Source: a virus. Taken from it: 37,691 nt of DNA. This document shows, in pieces, positions 1-8,845 of this stretch. The position numbers were made by a program, and so were the translations under genes. Numbering within the stretch: position 1 is the first letter of the stretch; the number at the start of each line of letters is the position of its first letter. Under the pieces are notes generated by a model, which did not search any database, was not told the DNA's origin, and saw nothing but the letters and a program-made list of their open reading frames with translations. The stretch lies in IMG/VR virus record IMGVR_UViG_3300025316_000035, positions 1 to 37,691 of that record; one strand, 5' to 3'.

Positions 1-368
1 GATCCTTTGCGTACCCGGTTTCCATGTCGTATGACAACATGTACACCTTCGCCATGGATCATGAATACCCCCGGGCCGCATGGCACGGTACCATTCCATG
101 GATCAAACTTTCATCATCCATTGTCAAGGTTCTCAATTCATTCAACCTTAACGCTGCAGCGATCAAGTATCACGTTACCTCTCCGGCAATCTACTGGGAA
201 CAGAAAGAAGAACTGCTGCGCAAGCAATGCCAGGAGGAAGACATCGAGTATACCGATGACATGCTGGAGGATCTCAAAGACGAGACCTTCAAGAAGATCA
301 CCGAAGCTTTGTCAGGAGCTGACAAAGTGGGCAAAATGGTCACAACGGAAAGTATCTTCGATCAGCAA
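1..368. repeat. Terminal overlap of a circular genome, left copy
   Basis: Bases 1-368 match 37323-37691 except for one base in a T run near base 8 and 12 substitutions. All 12 substitutions fall in 11 codons of the portal gene and all are synonymous, so they look like real strain variation rather than sequencing error. The simplest reading is a circular or circularly permuted phage genome of about 37,323 bp assembled from a mixed population. Confidence 0.85.
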
Positions 369-764
369 TCCGGGCAATATGTGGGATGGAAAATCGAAGC
401 CTTGGATCAGAAGGTAAAGGATTACATCGACGCACAGCTTAACATCGCTGAACGGGCCCAGTTTGAAACCACATCCGGAGCCGGTGTTCATCCGGCACTA
501 AGTAACCTGTCTAAGGATGGTAACCTGCCAAGCGGATCAGAGCAGCTTTACGCGTTCAAGTTATACCTGGCCACAGGAATCGACATTCCTGAGATGATCG
601 TAACTCGGCCGTTCAATAATACGCTTCGCTCGAACTTCATGGGTACCCAGTATCGGATCGGGTTCTATCACGAAAATGTAATGACGGAAGAAGCAACGTC
701 GCCGGCAAACCGTATGAAAAACAATACTGCCGGTAACCCGGCCGCAACTGTACCTCAAAATTAA
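1..764 (+). CDS. Phage portal protein, C-terminal part (continues from 36684 across the circle junction)
   Basis: This is the end of the gene that starts at 36684. Joined over the overlap, the protein is about 467 residues. The portal is the ring at one capsid vertex through which DNA is pumped in and to which the tail attaches. The call rests on size, on position in the late gene order (downstream of terminase, upstream of connector-type genes) and on general resemblance to portals of Bacteroidota siphophages; I see no short diagnostic motif. The C-terminal tail is rich in N, A, T and P and is probably disordered. The gap to the next gene is 5 bases. One base is missing from the T run near position 8 compared with the other copy, so only the first codons are out of frame here. 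Confidence 0.7.
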   Translation, partial: SFAYPVSMSYDNMYTFAMDHEYPRAAWHGTIPWIKLSSSIVKVLNSFNLNAAAIKYHVTSPAIYWEQKEELLRKQCQEEDIEYTDDMLEDLKDETFKKITEALSGADKVGKMVTTESIFDQQSGQYVGWKIEALDQKVKDYIDAQLNIAERAQFETTSGAGVHPALSNLSKDGNLPSGSEQLYAFKLYLATGIDIPEMIVTRPFNNTLRSNFMGTQYRIGFYHENVMTEEATSPANRMKNNTAGNPAATVPQN

Positions 765-769
765 AGGCC

Positions 770-1819
770 ATGATATTCAACAAAGACGGTAACGGAGCCC
801 AGGAATTAAAAGACAGGATCGGGTTCATCTATAAAAGCAATTCGTTTGAGAACCTGATCACATATCTCGACCTGGGAAAGAGCAACATCATCCAGGTAAT
901 AGGAAAGGGCGTGTATGATTGTGCTGAAGCTCATTACCTGAGCGATAATTACAACGTGGTCACGGTTGCCCCTGTTGGCGACGAACCTGACGCACATCCA
1001 GAGTATAAAATACTGGATGAACTGGTGCGCAAGATACAGGTGCCTTTGGCCTTGTATGCCTATACGCAGTATGCACCGAACAATGATCTTTCGCACAGTG
1101 AATCCGGAAGGCATATGATCGTAACGGCAGATGAGAAGAGCGCCTTCGAATGGATGATAAATAAATCAGACAAGAGTCTTTTAAACCTGGTCCACCGGTT
1201 CACAGATTTGCTGATCGATTTCCTTGACGCCAATATCGATGAAAAGGTAACGGTAGAAGGAAAAGAAAGTAACCTGATCCCCTGGCGGGACAGCGATGCC
1301 ATCAAGGAGATCAGATCCCTTTTCATCAAGAGTTCCCGTGAGTTTGACCGGGAATTCTCAATCGACGGGAGCCGGAGAGTATTTATTGCTGTTATCCCGT
1401 TCATGCGGCGTATCCAGGAAAATATCCTAAGACCAATTCTTGGAGAAGACCGGTACCAGGCACTTATTACCGGTATCACCTCAGGGGATTTGAACGCTGA
1501 TAACAAGGAACTTCTTTCGCTGATCCAGCCGGCATTGGCGATGCTTACCATGAGTAACGCGTGCCTGGGCCTGCATGCGCAGGTGTTGCCTGATGGCGTA
1601 TTCTCCAACTATGTCACCCTGACGATCGACTCAAAGAATTCTACTCTGAAGGCTGATCGCATAGAGCTTTCAGCCAATTTGAAGAAAATGGGCGATGAAG
1701 CCCTGGGTAAATTGAAGGAACGCCTGATCAAACTGAAGGCAGTTGCCTCCGGTAATGTGTATACGCCCAGGGATAAGTTCTCAGGGATCAAGAAAAACGA
1801 AAAGTTTATCCGTTTGTAA
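770..1819 (+). CDS. Phage structural protein of unknown function, possibly DUF6712-type, next to portal
   Basis: 349 residues, soluble, with no signal peptide or membrane segment. The N-terminal third is mixed and the C-terminal part (about 290-335) is strongly helical and Lys-rich. Proteins of this kind, which I tentatively link to the DUF6712 group, commonly follow the portal in Bacteroidota phages. A role in head-tail connection or head completion is inferred from position only. The stop codon TAA shares its last A with the ATG of the next gene (TAATG), which suggests translational coupling. No catalytic motif is visible. Confidence 0.5.
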   Translation: MIFNKDGNGAQELKDRIGFIYKSNSFENLITYLDLGKSNIIQVIGKGVYDCAEAHYLSDNYNVVTVAPVGDEPDAHPEYKILDELVRKIQVPLALYAYTQYAPNNDLSHSESGRHMIVTADEKSAFEWMINKSDKSLLNLVHRFTDLLIDFLDANIDEKVTVEGKESNLIPWRDSDAIKEIRSLFIKSSREFDREFSIDGSRRVFIAVIPFMRRIQENILRPILGEDRYQALITGITSGDLNADNKELLSLIQPALAMLTMSNACLGLHAQVLPDGVFSNYVTLTIDSKNSTLKADRIELSANLKKMGDEALGKLKERLIKLKAVASGNVYTPRDKFSGIKKNEKFIRL

Positions 1820-2745
1820 TGAACACCCTGGGATTTACCGGAAAAAAAGAGGTCATTTCCATTGTATCTGACATCACGGAGATGGATCAGAGGCAATGGA
1901 ATACTTATATCCGGCTTGTTCTGGCCTATGAAAACGAGGAGTTAACGGAAGAAAAACTTCGTTTGGAACTTCTATCAAGCCTGATCGATCTGAAATTCAC
2001 ATGGAAATGGGTGTTCTTTTCGAAGAAACGCAAGGAATTCTGCATGTCGCAGTTATCCCAACTAACTACATTGGTGAATTTCATCTTCGAGGAGAAGGAA
2101 AAAGACGGGGTTAAGACACGCGCCTTCATCATCCAGAGCATTAAGAACTTTAATCCGGTGATCTGTGGCCGGTACTACGGTCCGAAGGATGGTCTGCAGG
2201 ATTGCAACTTCGCGGAATACCGGATCGCATACGGTCACCTGGTGAATTATTTCCAGACAAAGAACGACGATGACCTTAACCGTCTGGTGGCAGTTCTGTA
2301 TCGCCGGCGCAAACCCTTATGGTTCTTGCTTCGGTTTTTTCCCCGCTGGGATGGCAATGTCCGGGAAGAATTTACCGCAGAGTTTAACCCCTTGCAGTTT
2401 GAGGGCAGGGTAAAGCGCATTGCCCGCATCCCGTTTCATATCCGGTATGCAATCATGCTATATTTCGCAGCTTGCGAAGATTACCTGAAGGAAGGAACCA
2501 TATTCATAGAGGGCAAAGAGATCAGCCTATCCATCATCTATCAGAAAAGCGGTGATGATGAGAAAAGCAAATCAGCGGATAAAGCCGATATCGGTCTGGT
2601 TGGGATCCTTTATTCCCTTGCCGAGAGCAAGGTATTCGGATCGCTGGCCGAAACGGACAAACAGAATCTTTGGGATATCCTCCTTCGATTATATCAATTG
2701 GTCAAACGAAACAAAGAAAGGTATGATTCCGGTAAGACAGTTTAA
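1819..2745 (+). CDS. Hypothetical phage protein in the connector region
   Basis: 308 residues. I do not recognise the family. The protein is helical and rich in aromatic residues (for example WKWVFFSKKRKEF near residue 63 and RRRKPLWFLLRFFPRW near 163), with a charged segment GDDEKSKSADKAD near 246. It has no clear signal peptide and the hydrophobic stretches are too short and too charged to be membrane spans. It starts on the stop of the upstream gene and overlaps the next gene by 23 bases, so it belongs to the same tightly packed structural operon. A head-tail joining or tail assembly role is possible from position alone. Confidence 0.45.
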   Translation: MNTLGFTGKKEVISIVSDITEMDQRQWNTYIRLVLAYENEELTEEKLRLELLSSLIDLKFTWKWVFFSKKRKEFCMSQLSQLTTLVNFIFEEKEKDGVKTRAFIIQSIKNFNPVICGRYYGPKDGLQDCNFAEYRIAYGHLVNYFQTKNDDDLNRLVAVLYRRRKPLWFLLRFFPRWDGNVREEFTAEFNPLQFEGRVKRIARIPFHIRYAIMLYFAACEDYLKEGTIFIEGKEISLSIIYQKSGDDEKSKSADKADIGLVGILYSLAESKVFGSLAETDKQNLWDILLRLYQLVKRNKERYDSGKTV

Positions 2746-3235
2746 AGAATTGTGGGATTACGTTGCTGATAACATCAGTGATACGCATGGCGATAAAATC
2801 ATCACAGGAGTTTACCTGGTGGATGATGAAAGCCACATGAATGCTATCGTGAAAAACAAGATCTCTAACAAGCAGATATTCCTTGTGGCCAGAACTCCGT
2901 CATCAGATGAGATCATGATTAACCAGGACAACTTCGCGGAGATGGATCAGGTTCTGATCTATGTCTTAAAGAAGATATCTGCCGGCGACATGAGCGAAGA
3001 AGACCTGATGGATGAACGCGAGCAGACTCAAGTGATCATGACCCGGATTAAGCAGTTCCTAAAGGATCTGATGGATGATACCGATGATTCCAATGAGTTT
3101 ACCATGATGCTTAAAAGTTTCTACCGGTCAAAGAAACATACGGACCGGGAACGGAATTTCCTTGAATGTAACGGCTGGAGCCTGTCCTTTGGCCTTCAGA
3201 CCAACTCCTACGATAACACAACTTTTATCCAATAA
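2723..3235 (+). CDS. Hypothetical small phage protein, possible tail completion or terminator protein
   Basis: 170 residues from ATG at 2723. I chose this start because the open frame further upstream lies inside the previous gene and reads as out-of-frame sequence. A purine-rich GAAAGG precedes the ATG. The mixed alpha/beta sequence ends in a beta-rich aromatic stretch (GWSLSFGLQTNSYDN). Tail terminator and completion proteins often have this size and occur between connector genes and the tape measure gene, but that assignment is inference from size and place. No enzymatic motif is visible. Confidence 0.45.
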   Translation: MIPVRQFKELWDYVADNISDTHGDKIITGVYLVDDESHMNAIVKNKISNKQIFLVARTPSSDEIMINQDNFAEMDQVLIYVLKKISAGDMSEEDLMDEREQTQVIMTRIKQFLKDLMDDTDDSNEFTMMLKSFYRSKKHTDRERNFLECNGWSLSFGLQTNSYDNTTFIQ

Positions 3236-3242
3236 TACTGCC

Positions 3243-3458
3243 ATGACAAACAGCGCCATCCTGATTCCCTCGCAATCATTCATCACCAAGGCATTCATTT
3301 TCCTGATCGCGTACTTTACCCCGATCAAGGAAATGGTTCATGTCATGCTGGTATTTATTCTCATCGATACCATATCCGGGATATGGGCATCGGTTAAGAT
3401 CGAATGTGACAAGGATAAAATTACGTTTAAGGACAATCCCTACAAACCGCCGCCATGA
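3243..3458 (+). CDS. Holin, N-terminal half (frame interrupted by an in-frame TGA)
   Basis: 71 residues from ATG 3243 to TGA 3456-3458. Hydrophobic segments at about 14-24 and 30-46 are followed by IDTISGIWASVK, which matches the D-x-I-x-G-I-W region of the Phage_holin_4 family of inner-membrane holins. The same frame continues after the TGA for 103 codons with the rest of a typical holin of this family (IESHKLRKTVYKF, then more hydrophobic segments). The gene is therefore either split by a nonsense mutation or read through; the base after the stop is C, and UGA-C is a leaky context. The next genes are also lysis-type, which supports the call. Confidence 0.6.
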   Translation: MTNSAILIPSQSFITKAFIFLIAYFTPIKEMVHVMLVFILIDTISGIWASVKIECDKDKITFKDNPYKPPP

Positions 3459-3527
3459 CATACCAAGATCGAAAGTCACAAGCTGCGCAAAACAGTATAC
3501 AAGTTCGTCTGGTATACCCTGGCCATC

Positions 3528-3770
3528 ATGGTTTCCCTGATGATGGAACAAACGTTTCACCTGGCATGGACCTCCCTGTCCAGCATCGTGGGCGGATTCA
3601 TTTGTTTTGTGGAGATGAAATCAATATTCGAAAACATCACCGTGATCACAAACGATCCGATTTTCATGAGAATTCTAAAGATGATCCAAAAGAAAGGATC
3701 TGAAACCATTCAGGAGATCGGTGAAGATGATAAACAAATAGGAGACAACACAAATGGAACTGATAAATGA
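3528..3770 (+). CDS. Holin, C-terminal half (same frame as 3243, after the TGA)
   Basis: 80 residues if started at ATG 3528. The frame is open back to the TGA at 3456, and the codons between (HTKIESHKLRKTVYKFVWYT, then LAI) look like true holin sequence, so an independent start at 3528 would cut through a membrane segment. Hydrophobic stretches lie around residues 1-30 and are followed by a charged cytoplasmic tail with many K, E and D, as in Phage_holin_4 proteins. It overlaps the next gene by 17 bases. Either this is the second half of a holin made by UGA readthrough, or the gene is a recent pseudogene, or the TGA is a sequence variant. Confidence 0.5.
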   Translation: MVSLMMEQTFHLAWTSLSSIVGGFICFVEMKSIFENITVITNDPIFMRILKMIQKKGSETIQEIGEDDKQIGDNTNGTDK

Positions 3771-4158
3771 ACGCCTGATAAAGGAGGAGAAATATACCAT
3801 CGGTAATTTCTCAGTAAACGGGAAGATCCTTTCAAACTGCCTTGAAGACAAAGAACGGATTCCGTTCGTTAAGATCCCGGGAGATACCGCGATCCCGGCC
3901 GGAAGGTATGAAGTGGTGCTGGACTTCTCTGACCGATTCCAGCGGATCATGCCCCATATCCTGAATGTGCCGCAGTTTGATGGCATCCGGATCCATGGAG
4001 GCAACACGGACAAGGATACCCATGGTTGCCTTCTGTTGGGTTGGTGGCGGGATGGTAAAGACTGGGTGGAAGATTCCACCATATGTAACGATATCCTGAT
4101 GGATATCCTGAACAGGGCCGTAACACGTAAGGAAAAAATTTATATCACCATAAAATGA
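3754..4158 (+). CDS. DUF5675 family protein, probable lysis-cassette cell-wall enzyme
   Basis: 134 residues. The pattern YTIGNF..., LEDKER, PAGRYEV, then IRIHGGNTDKDTHGC (H81 to C92) is the DUF5675 signature found in many Bacteroidota phages. The T-H-G-C tetrapeptide resembles the catalytic [ST]HGC of YkuD-type L,D-transpeptidases, with C92 as the would-be nucleophile. A peptidoglycan role would fit its place directly after the holin and before a membrane protein, but the activity is inferred. AGGAG is present about 9 bases before the ATG. The gene overlaps the holin end and shares ATGA with the next gene. Confidence 0.65.
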   Translation: MELINERLIKEEKYTIGNFSVNGKILSNCLEDKERIPFVKIPGDTAIPAGRYEVVLDFSDRFQRIMPHILNVPQFDGIRIHGGNTDKDTHGCLLLGWWRDGKDWVEDSTICNDILMDILNRAVTRKEKIYITIK

Positions 4159-4850
4159 ACGACAGGACAAAGAATTTAGGTAAAACAATTTTCCGGGTAA
4201 TCATATTCTGCCTTCTGTTATCGATGGCAGTATGGTTGATCCGTGATTTCTTTCCCAATCTGAATCCAAAATCCATGGTGAAGGTCATAAAAGGGGATAC
4301 CGTTTACCGGGAAAAGATCATTTCTGATCCCCGTTTGGTAGGTGAAATCCGCCCGACGGCTCCGGCCATCCATCCTGAACCTCCGGTGATCATCTATAAA
4401 AGGGATACTTCCGGACGGGTTTCTGTTGACACAAACGCGATTAAAACCCGCTATGAGTCAATTATACGGATGAAAGATTCACTTATAAGTGAACTTTTGA
4501 CGATCCGAATCTACCGGGATACGGTAAATGACAGCAGCGCCCAGGTGAGCGCCGTGATCAATGACCGGGTGCAGAATAACCGCCTTCAGGCAGGAAGGGA
4601 AGTGCAGTTCAAGAATTACCGTCCAAAGATAGAGATCACACCTCCGGTCATCGAACGCAAGTTCCATTATGGAATCAATGCTTTTGCAGGAACAGACCTT
4701 CTTGATAAGACGCCCATGGCGAAAGTAGGCGGGGAAGCCTTCATTGGTTTCAAGGTAATGCGTGCAAGCCTGGAACCGGGAATTACCGTTTCCGCACATC
4801 CGACTATGGGATTGGATTTTAAAATAGGTATTGGCATCTGGGGAAAGTAA
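4155..4850 (+). CDS. Membrane-anchored lysis-cassette protein, candidate spanin-like
   Basis: 231 residues. A single N-terminal membrane segment (about 11-29) follows a basic start (DRTKNLGK), so most of the protein should lie in the periplasm. The middle part (about 90-150) is helical and charged. The last 60 residues are glycine-rich with alternating hydrophobic residues and end in Lys, which looks like a beta-sheet domain. It follows the holin and DUF5675 genes with a 4-base overlap. An inner-membrane anchor with a long periplasmic rod and a distal beta domain would suit an envelope-spanning disruption protein, but I do not recognise a spanin family and this is inference. Confidence 0.45.
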   Translation: MNDRTKNLGKTIFRVIIFCLLLSMAVWLIRDFFPNLNPKSMVKVIKGDTVYREKIISDPRLVGEIRPTAPAIHPEPPVIIYKRDTSGRVSVDTNAIKTRYESIIRMKDSLISELLTIRIYRDTVNDSSAQVSAVINDRVQNNRLQAGREVQFKNYRPKIEITPPVIERKFHYGINAFAGTDLLDKTPMAKVGGEAFIGFKVMRASLEPGITVSAHPTMGLDFKIGIGIWGK

Positions 4851-4853
4851 GTA

Positions 4854-5309
4854 ATGGCACAGGAAGGGAAATATAACGAAATGGAACTACTCTTCATTGA
4901 AGAGGTGCTGGATCAGCATGGTGAATTCATTTGCGATCTTATGCGTGAACAGATCGAAAATAAAAAGCTGATCAAAAATGAAGATCTGTTGAATTCCATC
5001 GATTACAAGGTTTCCCATTACGGTATTAACCCGGTACTGCTGATATCCTTCATGGCCTATGGGCGTTTCATTGAGATCAACTATTTCAAACGCTCGCAGA
5101 ACTCACGTCAGATGGCATCGCCGGGAGTGAACCTGCTGATCATGGGAAGCCGGGAGAACCGTAAGCGCAGCCGAAAGAAAGATACACGCTGGTATGCAAA
5201 AACGGCTTATGGATCGGTAAACCGCCTTATCGCCATCCTTTCAAATGAGTTCACAGAGGCAGAAAAAACAAGGTTACAAACTATAATTACACGCCGCAAT
5301 GAGTCTTAA
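4854..5309 (+). CDS. Hypothetical protein upstream of tape measure
   Basis: 151 residues, no membrane segment. It has a helical N-terminus (MELLFIEEVLDQHGEFI), a basic middle (NRKRSRKKDTRWYAK, about 100-115), then YGSVNRLIAILSNEFTEAEK. Proteins with this layout are usual just upstream of the tape measure gene in Bacteroidota siphophages. The product may help tail assembly, but the exact role is unknown. It overlaps the tape measure start by 11 bases, which suggests coupled translation. Confidence 0.5.
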   Translation: MAQEGKYNEMELLFIEEVLDQHGEFICDLMREQIENKKLIKNEDLLNSIDYKVSHYGINPVLLISFMAYGRFIEINYFKRSQNSRQMASPGVNLLIMGSRENRKRSRKKDTRWYAKTAYGSVNRLIAILSNEFTEAEKTRLQTIITRRNES

Positions 5310-8300
5310 AGTAGATCGACTGGAACTTGAGATCGTCATTAACAACGATCAAAGCCGCAAGCAGCTGCGGGAACTCAACGAAGAAGCCTTACGTATTCAA
5401 AGCTCTATGAAAGGCATGGTAAAGGGCAGTGAAGAGTATGTACAGGCTTCTCAGAAACTCAACACCGTCAAGAATCAGATGGACGGTGTATATGAGAAGA
5501 TCGGCATAACCGGTTTGTCCCTGAAAGAACTCGTCGGGCGCCAGCGCGAGTTCAATATGATGCTGAACAATATGAATCCCTCAATGCCTCAGTATAAGAC
5601 CATGAAGGAAACATTGGATCAGATCAATGCGAGGATTAAGGAATTGAAGGGTAATGCCCAAAGTACACAGGTAGCATTAGGAGAAGGAGGATTCGCAGGG
5701 GCATTTACCAAACTGACCGAATGGGCCGTTAAGTTCGGTGCTGCAGCTCTTGCAGCATTTTCATTTGTTGCCTTGAAAAATTATGTTAAGGAAGGAATTG
5801 AATCGGCAATAAAACTGAGGGATACTGAAAAAATTATGCTTGACCTCCTGGATGGTGAGAAATCAAGGCAGAAAGAACTTATTGCACTGGCAAAAGAGAA
5901 AGCCGGTACAACGATGTTTGGCAGGCAAGAGATTGAAGAAGCTGAAAAATTTCTATTGATTCAGGGAAGATCACAGGAACAGATAAAAAGAACCATGCAA
6001 GCGGCAATGGATCTGAGTGCAGTTACAGGAAATGAATTGAAAAATTCAATCGAAGATCTGGATGGAACAATGGAAGGCAGAATGGGTAAGAGTTTGGGTA
6101 AACTGGAAAAGGATTTCAAGAATTTATCAAAGGAACAACTATACAATGGTGATGCCATTGAAATTGTTCGTAAGAAATATGCTGGCATTGCCGAAGGTGA
6201 AATGAACACAATCGAAGGAAAGGTCAACCTTCTTGAAAAATCATGGGGCGCATTGCAGCGAACCATTGGTGATTTTGCCATTGGTTCCGGAGGTATCTTC
6301 AATGCGGCCATTGAAGGAGCGACTTCATTTTTAGGTACCATTAAAAAAATTCTGGAAGTACCAATGTCTCAAAAAATGCAGGAAGAAAGTGATAAAGTAA
6401 ACATGCTTGCTTCATCACTAACCGATTTGAATCTTCCTGCAGCAGATCGTAATAAACTGTATGATGAACTCAATAAAATTGCTCCGGAAGTTTTGAAAGG
6501 AATCGATAAAGAGGCCATTTCATATACTACATTGACGAAGAATCTGCAGGAATATAATGATATGATGGTTAATAAGATAATCCTTCAAAAAGAGGATGAA
6601 AAGCTTGATGGTGTCAATGCTACGTATGCTAAGGCAAGAAAGGCAAGAATCGATCAGGAAAACTATATCCGTCAGAAAGCTTATGATAATTGGGCAAGAT
6701 GGACGGTTGAGTCCAAAAACCAAAATGCAGCGAACCAGGCTGATACCAAAAAGCAGATTGAGGATCAACGTACAATTTTAAATAATTCCAATCTCACTTT
6801 TTCTCAGAAAATGAACCAGCTTGGGAAGACCTCCGGGGCCTATTGGGCGGCCAACAATATGTACCAAATGTTAGCTGAAACTGAGAAGAAAGCATTAGTG
6901 GCTCAGACCATGGCCATAAATAATAAAAAGAAGCTTATTTCTGATTTAGGTATTGATGTGAATGCCCTGGATAAAGCAGAAGAAGAAAAACGCAGAAAGT
7001 CAGAAGAAGAAAGTAAGAAAGAAAATCATCATCTGATCGAAAAAAACGATTTATTAAAACAAACAACTGCTGAACTGGAGAATTTAATAGCAGTAGGAAA
7101 GGTACAAGGGGCATCCGAAGAAGACAAAAAGAATGCTGATGCTGCAGAGAAGGAAATAAAGCGAAGGGAAAAACTAGGTGATACAGAAGCCCAGTACCAT
7201 GAAAAGTACAAATCATTCATGGAAGAAATCCATGGAATGGAGCTTGAAAATTATGCCGATCATCTTTCTCAAACCGAATCAGAAATAAAATCCATCAATG
7301 AAAAGTATGATATTGAGATTAAAAGGATTGAAGAATTTAAAGAAAAAAATAAAGATAAAATTAAACCAAAAGAGGTTAAGGAACTGGATGATCAGAAAGG
7401 TCAGTTGGAGATTACCCGCAATGCACAGACAAAGCAGGTTCTTGAACAAGTTGAAGTTCAGTTTGCTGAAAAGGTAAAGCAGATCCATGAGGCTTTACGA
7501 GTAGCCAGATTAAGCATCACTGACCGGGAAGTATATGAGATCAATCAGAAATATGATGCCCTTCAAAAGGAGATTCTTGATGCGATTGAATACCGATATC
7601 AGCAAGAGGTTAAAGAGGCGGGGGGAAACAAGGATAAGTTAGCTGCAGCAGAGAAAAACAAGGCTGATGCTATTTCTAAGATAGATTCTGACCTAAACAA
7701 GTTAAAACAGGCAAGGTCTCAGGAGACAGATAAAGCCTTGGCAAGCGGTGCTCAGCGATTTGAAGATGAGCTGAAAAATCTTAAATTAAAATCAGATCAA
7801 TCACTTGCAAAGGGGAAAGAGAAGATACAGCTCGAAATCAATGCCAAATACAAGAAACTCCTTGATGATAATGTAAACGATGAGAAGCGAACTGCGGAGA
7901 TCAAGGCGCAGATGGCCGACGAACAACGGCAAAAAGAACAGGAGGCAAATAAGGAACATTTCCAAAAGCTTGCCCAGGATGCGGAAGCCTTTGCCAATAC
8001 GGTTATGTCATCAGTTCAGGGCCTTGAAAGTGCGTGGTCAGCATATGAGAATGCTATCCTTGCCAAAGACCAGGCATCCAATGACAAGAAGAAAGCTGAG
8101 TTAAAGAAACGGCTGGATTCCGGGAAAATCACCCAGAAGCAATATGATGCTGAAATCTCGAAGATGGATCTGGAAATGGATGCCAAAAAGAAGAAGATTC
8201 AGCATGATCAGGCCAAGCGTGCTAAGGATATATCGCTCATGCAGGCGATCATCTCTACAGCTGCAGGTATAGTCCAGGCATTGGCAAATCCGGGGGGTAT

Positions 8301-8835
8301 TGCCGGTATTGTTCTTGCTGCATTGGTTGGGATCCTTGGAGCCGTTCAAATTGGTGTGATCGCCAGTACCCCGGTTCCGGAAGCGGCAGAAGGAAGGTAT
8401 AACGTGATCGGACAGCAGAGCGGTAAGAAATATAATGATGTTCCTTATGTCCATAGTCCTAAGACCGGGAAGTATACCCAGCCGACCATATTCGGGGAGA
8501 CCGGTGATGAAATTATCATCGATCCGTTCCGTACCCGGGATCTTACCATGAATCATCCGCTGATCATCGATGCCATTATGAATCCGGGAGGCTATTCAGT
8601 ACTTCCGCAGCGTGCCGCAGGGAAATATCCTGACATGGGGAATACTCTTTCAGGGACATCAATGGGCGGTGCCCCGATGACTGTAGTTGTGGCCAGTGAT
8701 CCGGAGCACACCACAGCGCTCAATACCTTTAATAACCTTGTAATGTCCGGTAAGCTTCAGGCAGTAATTTCATATGATCATCTTATGGATGAGAATGCTA
8801 AGGTTTCAGCAATTCAGAGTGATGTTTTACATTAA
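5299..8835 (+). CDS. Tail tape measure protein
   Basis: 1178 residues, the longest protein in the window. Long coiled-coil stretches are rich in K, E, Q and A (about 20-120, 545-700 and 720-960). A hydrophobic segment lies near 145-165 (GAAALAAFSFVAL), and a second hydrophobic region near 980-1025 (IISTAAGIVQAL, GIVLAALVGILGAVQIG) is followed by the small C-terminal domain typical of phage tape measures. The protein sets tail length and passes into the cell envelope during DNA entry. It is followed by two large tail proteins. Codon use from about 5770 to 7500 is visibly more A/T-rich than in the flanking genes, which suggests this central part has a different history. Confidence 0.88.
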   Translation: MSLKVDRLELEIVINNDQSRKQLRELNEEALRIQSSMKGMVKGSEEYVQASQKLNTVKNQMDGVYEKIGITGLSLKELVGRQREFNMMLNNMNPSMPQYKTMKETLDQINARIKELKGNAQSTQVALGEGGFAGAFTKLTEWAVKFGAAALAAFSFVALKNYVKEGIESAIKLRDTEKIMLDLLDGEKSRQKELIALAKEKAGTTMFGRQEIEEAEKFLLIQGRSQEQIKRTMQAAMDLSAVTGNELKNSIEDLDGTMEGRMGKSLGKLEKDFKNLSKEQLYNGDAIEIVRKKYAGIAEGEMNTIEGKVNLLEKSWGALQRTIGDFAIGSGGIFNAAIEGATSFLGTIKKILEVPMSQKMQEESDKVNMLASSLTDLNLPAADRNKLYDELNKIAPEVLKGIDKEAISYTTLTKNLQEYNDMMVNKIILQKEDEKLDGVNATYAKARKARIDQENYIRQKAYDNWARWTVESKNQNAANQADTKKQIEDQRTILNNSNLTFSQKMNQLGKTSGAYWAANNMYQMLAETEKKALVAQTMAINNKKKLISDLGIDVNALDKAEEEKRRKSEEESKKENHHLIEKNDLLKQTTAELENLIAVGKVQGASEEDKKNADAAEKEIKRREKLGDTEAQYHEKYKSFMEEIHGMELENYADHLSQTESEIKSINEKYDIEIKRIEEFKEKNKDKIKPKEVKELDDQKGQLEITRNAQTKQVLEQVEVQFAEKVKQIHEALRVARLSITDREVYEINQKYDALQKEILDAIEYRYQQEVKEAGGNKDKLAAAEKNKADAISKIDSDLNKLKQARSQETDKALASGAQRFEDELKNLKLKSDQSLAKGKEKIQLEINAKYKKLLDDNVNDEKRTAEIKAQMADEQRQKEQEANKEHFQKLAQDAEAFANTVMSSVQGLESAWSAYENAILAKDQASNDKKKAELKKRLDSGKITQKQYDAEISKMDLEMDAKKKKIQHDQAKRAKDISLMQAIISTAAGIVQALANPGGIAGIVLAALVGILGAVQIGVIASTPVPEAAEGRYNVIGQQSGKKYNDVPYVHSPKTGKYTQPTIFGETGDEIIIDPFRTRDLTMNHPLIIDAIMNPGGYSVLPQRAAGKYPDMGNTLSGTSMGGAPMTVVVASDPEHTTALNTFNNLVMSGKLQAVISYDHLMDENAKVSAIQSDVLH

Positions 8836-8845
8836 AAAATAGGTT

